From Propionibacterium sp. oral taxon 192 str. F0372 (lineage in GTDB: Bacteria > Actinomycetota > Actinomycetes > Propionibacteriales > Propionibacteriaceae), in the NCBI RefSeq assembly GCF_000413315.1, contig NZ_KE340297.1, positions 186,001 to 250,000 on the forward strand: 64,000 nt of DNA, in the 5' to 3' direction. The notes beneath the pieces are model-generated. The model made no database searches, was not told where the DNA came from, and saw only the letters and a list, made by a program, of their open reading frames with translations. The translations under genes were made by a program, and so were the position numbers. This document shows positions 60,727 to 64,000 of the stretch, piece after piece (position 1 is the stretch's first letter; each line of letters begins with the position of its first letter).

Positions 60727-60732
60727 TACACT
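60727..60732 (+). promoter_or_regulatory. Possible leaderless -10 box for the WXG-like gene
   Basis: TACACT lies 7 bases before ATG 60740 and no ribosome-binding site precedes that codon. It is the likely promoter element for the toxin/immunity cassette. Confidence 0.35.
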
Positions 60733-60739
60733 GCTGTTC

Positions 60740-61072
60740 ATGACGAGCATCGTTCACCCCGACGAAATCCATGCTTGTGGCTCGGCCATCTGCGACGGTG
60801 GAAGCACTTGGCGCGAGGATCTAGCGAGGGTCCGCCCGATGGCCGACGAGACCGATTGCTATGGCGACGACGATCTCGGCACTGCGCTACTGAAGATGCA
60901 TGAGAGTTGCGTCGCCCCATCCCTCGACTACATCGACCGGACCGGTCAGTGCATCGCGGAGACCGGTTTCGTCGTCCACGAGATGGCCAGGGCCTACCGC
61001 AACACGGAGTTCGACAACCTTGGCACGGTACAACAGATCAGCGAGCTACTCCTCTCCCTAGGATTGGTCTGA
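60740..61072 (+). CDS. WXG100/ESAT-6-like helical protein of the toxin cassette
   Basis: A 110-residue, mostly helical, acidic protein with no signal peptide. The YGDDDLGTALLKMHESCVAPSL...TGQCIAETGFVVHEMARAYRNTEFDN pattern resembles the DxxxG...Y...G...A..Y...D layout of the small WXG100-superfamily partners encoded before ESX/type VII-exported toxins. It lacks a strict WxG. It is 2 bases from the toxin gene, so the products probably interact. No secretion-machine gene is in the window. Confidence 0.65.
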   Translation: MTSIVHPDEIHACGSAICDGGSTWREDLARVRPMADETDCYGDDDLGTALLKMHESCVAPSLDYIDRTGQCIAETGFVVHEMARAYRNTEFDNLGTVQQISELLLSLGLV

Positions 61073-61074
61073 TC

Positions 61075-62007
61075 ATGGGACTGCCACTTCCCAGCTTCCT
61101 TCGCCCGGCCTTGGGCGCAGTAGATGTGACCTGGCCGGAGTGCGACGAGACCCGGATCGCCGAGAAGGCTCGTGCTTGGCACGACTTCAACTCCGCCGCC
61201 GGTCTCAACCAGGCCACAACCAGCGCCGCAGTGGTGACGATGATGGGCACAAACACCTCCCCCGGGTTGACCGCCTTCTCAGCATGGTGGCAACGCGTGG
61301 GCGGGGCCGGTGGGCACATGCAGCTCTCCGCACAGTTGGCCCTGGTCCATTCTGTGTCAAATTTCTCGGCTGCTGCCTATCTGGTCACCTACAAGCTGAC
61401 CATCTACTACCTACTCGTCCAGCACTACTGTCTGGAATACGAGGTTCAACTCCTCATCAATGCCGGCTACCCGGAGGCAGCGCTCATCCTGCAAGAAGTC
61501 ACCGAAAAGATCCGCGTGCTATGCCGCGAAGCCCATGATCTGGTGCTCTCTCTGCTCAACGGGCTGGGGGTTGACGCGGCAGGATTCGTTGGGCAGCTTT
61601 GCCAAGCAGCCATCGAGTTGCTGGATGCCCGACCGATCCACAATTCCCCCGATGGGGTGCACCTGCCCGAAGACACCACCCCGATCACAGAGCGGCTGGC
61701 GATGGCCCAGGAAAGCCCACGTGGGAGACGACAGTTCCCGCCCCAGGCCGACCCCGGAACGGTCTATGTGCACACCAATGCGCAGACCGGTGAGATGAGT
61801 GGCTATGCCGTCTACGGCGCCGACGGATACATCACCAAGCGCGTCGACCTAACCGGGCGGGCCCACTACGACAAGAAGCTCGGCAGGCATATCGAGACCC
61901 CACACGTCGTCTACTACACCAAGAACACCAACCCCACCACTGGGGTGACCCGTACACGAGAGGACAGGTCCACCATCCGCGAGGCATACCCCGAGGAGAT
62001 TCCATGA
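61075..62007 (+). CDS. Polymorphic toxin with export-type N-terminus and C-terminal toxin domain
   Basis: A 310-residue modular protein. Residues 1-190 are mainly helical and start PLPSFLRPALGAVDVTWPECDE, as in the CpnT/ESX-substrate N-termini of actinobacterial toxins, with hydrophobic stretches near 105-125. A Pro-rich junction (about 195-225) leads to a compact C-terminal domain (228-310) with VYVHTNAQTGEMSGY, VDLTGRAHYDKK and ETPHVVYY. Its Asp/His pattern resembles the polymorphic toxin type 24 (Ntox24) family, probably a nuclease; the assignment is tentative. The ATG of the candidate immunity gene overlaps its stop (ATGA). No signal peptide is present. Confidence 0.7.
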   Translation: MGLPLPSFLRPALGAVDVTWPECDETRIAEKARAWHDFNSAAGLNQATTSAAVVTMMGTNTSPGLTAFSAWWQRVGGAGGHMQLSAQLALVHSVSNFSAAAYLVTYKLTIYYLLVQHYCLEYEVQLLINAGYPEAALILQEVTEKIRVLCREAHDLVLSLLNGLGVDAAGFVGQLCQAAIELLDARPIHNSPDGVHLPEDTTPITERLAMAQESPRGRRQFPPQADPGTVYVHTNAQTGEMSGYAVYGADGYITKRVDLTGRAHYDKKLGRHIETPHVVYYTKNTNPTTGVTRTREDRSTIREAYPEEIP

Positions 62008-62423
62008 GCATTACTGACCCCGACTGGGATACCAAAGTCGCCCTGTCCTATCAACGAGACGAAGACCTACCGCGCCTAGCCAACACCCCCGGCGACCAGG
62101 CCCGCGACGAATTGCTCGCCATGCTCGACGACGTCGACCTCGGCGTCATTGAGCGAGCCTCCATCATCCTCGCCAAACGAGACACCGAATCCCTCGACCG
62201 CCTCATGGAAATCTGGCACCAAGAAGAAACCCTCCAAGAAGGCGCCCAGATCTACGGCATCATCCAACTCGAGTTCGATGGACACGACCTCGAAGAAATC
62301 CTGCTCGACCGGCGCGAACACGGCCGCCCCACAGTCCAAGCAGCAGCCCAAGACATTCTGGAACTGTACTTCAACTACGAACCCCAACCACGCACCCCCA
62401 ACCCCACACCGGAACACCCATGA
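62004..62423 (+). CDS. Candidate immunity protein, copy 1
   Basis: An acidic, helical 139-residue protein of unrecognised family, placed directly after the toxin gene with a four-base overlap, the usual position of an immunity gene. It begins MSITDPDWDTKVALSYQRDE; regions such as LAMLDDVDLGVIERASIIL and an LDRLMEIWHQEETLQ segment suggest alpha-helical repeats. Codon use shifts to GAA, CAA and CTC-rich compared with the neighbouring genes, which hints at transfer. It is followed at ATGA overlap by copy 2. Confidence 0.75.
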   Translation: MSITDPDWDTKVALSYQRDEDLPRLANTPGDQARDELLAMLDDVDLGVIERASIILAKRDTESLDRLMEIWHQEETLQEGAQIYGIIQLEFDGHDLEEILLDRREHGRPTVQAAAQDILELYFNYEPQPRTPNPTPEHP

Positions 62424-62839
62424 GCATCACCGACCCCGACTGGGATACCAAAGTCGCCCTGTCCTATCAACGAGACGAAGACCTACCGCGCCTAGCCAAC
62501 ACCCCCGGCGACCAGGCCCGCGACGAGTTACTCGCCATGCTCGACGACGTCGACCTCGGCGTCATCAAACGAGCCTCCATCATCCTCGCCAAACGAGACA
62601 CCGAATCCCTCGACCGCCTCATGGAAATCTGGCACCAAGAAGAAACCCTCCAAGAAGGCGCCCAAATGCACGGCATCATCCAACTCGACTTCGACAACAA
62701 CAACCTCGAAGAAATCCTGCTCGACCGGCGCGAACACGGCCGCCCCACAGTCCAAGCAGCAGCCCAAGACATTCTGGAACTGTACTTCAACTACGAACCC
62801 CAACCACGCACCCCCAACCCCACACCGGAACACCCATGA
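62420..62839 (+). CDS. Candidate immunity protein, copy 2
   Basis: The second 139-residue copy. It differs from copy 1 by seven substitutions that I can count: E50K, I83M, Y84H, E90D, G93N, H94N and D95N; the rest is identical. The clustering suggests change on one binding face. It overlaps copy 1 and the YbaB-like gene by ATGA on either side, so all are translationally coupled. Confidence 0.75.
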   Translation: MSITDPDWDTKVALSYQRDEDLPRLANTPGDQARDELLAMLDDVDLGVIKRASIILAKRDTESLDRLMEIWHQEETLQEGAQMHGIIQLDFDNNNLEEILLDRREHGRPTVQAAAQDILELYFNYEPQPRTPNPTPEHP

Positions 62840-63252
62840 GCATCACCGACCCCGCCCGAGAAGACACCTTCCCGGCGTCGATTGGCCCCAACACCCACCG
62901 AAAGGCATCCATGATCTCGGAATCGAAGGACCGGACCGTCGCCATTGAGATAACCGACGGCAAGGTCACGAATGTCGACATCGACCGGGTGACCTACGGG
63001 CTCATCAAGCCCGATCGTCTGGCAGAGGCCGTCGCCCAAGCCGTGCAGGGGGTGCTCGACGAAATCGGACGCCCGAGAATGGATGTCGATGCCGTCAGGG
63101 CACGCCTCGATGAGGTCACCCAGCACGTCAATCAGCAATTAGGCGCCATCTACTCCGACCGAGAGCAGATCATGTCGCAGATGCAGGAACGCGTCGATGA
63201 TTCGATCGCCCAATGGCGTCGCGTCAAACAGGCCAGTGACCATGTGCGCTGA
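62836..63252 (+). CDS. YbaB/EbfC-like protein with borrowed N-terminus
   Basis: A 138-residue protein. The central part DRTVAIEITDGKVTNVDIDRVTYGLI followed by AEAVAQAVQGVLDEI resembles the YbaB/EbfC nucleoid-protein fold, members of which are common in actinobacterial ESX and polymorphic-toxin loci. A coiled-coil-like C-terminus (REQIMSQMQERVDDSIAQW) follows. The first six codons (MSITDP) and 19 bases match the immunity gene start exactly, so the present start may come from the duplication event. An internal ATG at residue 26 (MISESKDRTV) could be the ancestral start. Confidence 0.65.
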   Translation: MSITDPAREDTFPASIGPNTHRKASMISESKDRTVAIEITDGKVTNVDIDRVTYGLIKPDRLAEAVAQAVQGVLDEIGRPRMDVDAVRARLDEVTQHVNQQLGAIYSDREQIMSQMQERVDDSIAQWRRVKQASDHVR

Positions 63253-63283
63253 GGCGGCGCGCTCCGAGTCCTAGAGGACGACG

Positions 63284-63318
63284 AACGGGTGGGGGAGCAC
63301 TGCACTCCCCCACCCGTT
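63284..63318. terminator. Bidirectional terminator at the end of the toxin cassette
   Basis: AACGGGTGGGGGAG (63284-63297) pairs perfectly with CTCCCCCACCCGTT (63305-63318) around a 7-base loop. It lies between the convergent YbaB-like and ATP-grasp genes and probably serves both. Confidence 0.8.
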
Positions 63319-63324
63319 ACGATC

Positions 63325-64000
63325 TCAGCGGGCAGCCAGCCAGGCCACCACCGCGTCGGCGAAGCGATCGGCGACCTCCGGGACGATGTCGACGAAATAC
63401 GCTGGCTCGAAGGCCTCAATTTCCAGAACCATCGGATCGCGTCCCCCAGCGAGCGCCAGGTCGAGCCTGGCATAGAGGGGATGGCAGGCATCCGGCGGCC
63501 ATCCCTTGGCCGCACCGATGCTGGCGAGGGCAGCCATCACCTGTTCGCCGAGGGCCATCTCGGCATCGCTCGGATGCCCCCGGGTGATGTCCTCGGTGTA
63601 GCTGCCACCGATGTAGCCACCGCCGTGGGTGAGGATCGGTCCCTTGTGGAAGGAACCGGCGAAGGCCCCGTTGAAGAAGATCAGGGCATTCTCACCACCC
63701 TGCACCACGTCGGCGATCGCGGGTTGAACCAGCACCGCCTTCCCGATGGCCAAGATGTGCCCGGCCAATTCAAGTGCCGCAGGGTCATCGGCCGCGAACC
63801 ACCCGGTATTCGCCGAACCAGCCGAGACCGTCGGCTTCACGATGGCATCGCTGCTCCCCAGCTTCCCAAGAGCCGCCACGACGGCATCGCGGGTTTCGCA
63901 GATCTCGAAAGGGGCACACGGCACCCCGGCCTCGGCAAGATCAACCAGGTAGCGCTTGTCCATGTCCCAGCGAATCAACTCGGGCGGGTTGAGCACGGGT
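63325..64000 (-). CDS. ATP-grasp family protein (N-terminus off the right edge)
   Basis: About 225 residues are visible. A LNPPELIRWDMDKRYLVDLAEAGVP segment leads into the ATP-grasp fold: AIVKPTVSAGSANTG with the ATP-binding lysine, VLVQPAI, GGENALIFFNG and YARLDLAL, and a VLEIEAFEP metal-binding end. It resembles glutathione-synthetase/RimK-like ligases of unknown substrate. The frame stays open to the window edge; a GTG near 63996 is unlikely to be the true start because the family has an N-terminal domain before this point. Confidence 0.8.
   Translation of the reverse strand, partial: PVLNPPELIRWDMDKRYLVDLAEAGVPCAPFEICETRDAVVAALGKLGSSDAIVKPTVSAGSANTGWFAADDPAALELAGHILAIGKAVLVQPAIADVVQGGENALIFFNGAFAGSFHKGPILTHGGGYIGGSYTEDITRGHPSDAEMALGEQVMAALASIGAAKGWPPDACHPLYARLDLALAGGRDPMVLEIEAFEPAYFVDIVPEVADRFADAVVAWLAAR

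Larger units (their letters stand above)
62004..62854 (+). repeat. Tandem duplication of the immunity gene (416-base period)
   Basis: Bases 62004-62419 and 62420-62835 are two nearly identical units, each running from one ATG to the next. The first 19 bases of the unit then recur a third time at 62836-62854, where the YbaB-like gene begins. Differences between the units are concentrated around codons 50, 83-84 and 90-95. Confidence 0.95.

Noticed and set aside
62076-62833. Antisense frames opposite both immunity genes that are also duplicated
   Set aside because: They are duplicated only because the sense genes are; the sense frames have overlaps and starts consistent with translation.
62004-62854. 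Direct repeats as a CRISPR-like array
   Set aside because: The period is 416 bases and the units are whole coding genes without spacers.

Overview
The window is a GC-rich actinobacterial chromosome segment of about 62-64% GC by eye. Gene order and protein style point to the Propionibacteriaceae or a close relative: the actinobacterial order tRNA-Trp/secE/nusG/rplKA, the hadAB-like pair between rpmG and murB, ferredoxin-dependent KorAB, a 14-gene menaquinone-type nuo operon and an MptB-like mannosyltransferase. The genus cannot be fixed from sequence alone.

Left part, about 1-25,500, mostly minus strand. This is the transcription/translation core. It holds the str operon (rpsL-rpsG-fusA-tuf, with tuf cut by the left edge), a thiostrepton-resistance-type 23S rRNA methyltransferase (tsnR-like), an LCP-family cell-wall ligase, a secreted protein ending in LPKTGN, rpoC, rpoB, rplL, rplJ, an acyl-CoA synthetase placed between rplJ and rplA, rplA, rplK, nusG, secE and tRNA-Trp. 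An AspC/TyrB-type aminotransferase (plus strand), murB, two MaoC-like dehydratase subunits and rpmG follow. Promoters can be proposed for the str, tuf, rpoB and rplJ units. The rplJ and rpoB leaders contain hairpins.

Middle part, about 25,700-42,100. tRNA-Met, tRNA-Thr and tRNA-Tyr flank a PsuG-like protein whose catalytic lysine is replaced. Next come YajQ, a small S4 RNA-binding protein, a membrane protein, a YraQ-type permease with its TIGR03943 partner, exonuclease III, a 3-hydroxyisobutyryl-CoA hydrolase-like enzyme, an MptB-like mannosyltransferase, KorAB, a membrane protein with three TV(L/I)R threonine motifs, an M13 peptidase, a DUF805 protein and a long-chain polyprenyl diphosphate synthase.

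Right part, about 42,200-60,660. A complete nuoA-N operon encodes proton-pumping NADH:menaquinone oxidoreductase, with start/stop overlaps at ten of its thirteen gene junctions. It is flanked by the polyprenyl synthase on one side and by a geranylgeranyl-reductase/MenJ-type enzyme plus isochorismate synthase (MenF) on the other. Together these make a respiratory-quinone module: isochorismate entry, prenyl tail synthesis, tail saturation and the quinone-reducing complex.

Right end, 60,740-63,252. This is a small accessory cassette: a WXG100-like helical protein, a polymorphic toxin with an export-type N-terminus and a C-terminal toxin domain, two tandem near-identical candidate immunity genes (416-base period), and a YbaB/EbfC-like protein whose first codons copy the start of the immunity gene. 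A truncated ATP-grasp gene ends the window.

The most notable observations are the methyltransferase inside the ribosomal cluster together with an L11 that is altered at its thiopeptide-contact proline, the toxin/duplicated-immunity cassette, the PsuG homologue with Lys-to-Arg at the Schiff-base position, the anchorless LPXTG protein, the threonine-motif membrane protein, and several apparently leaderless genes.
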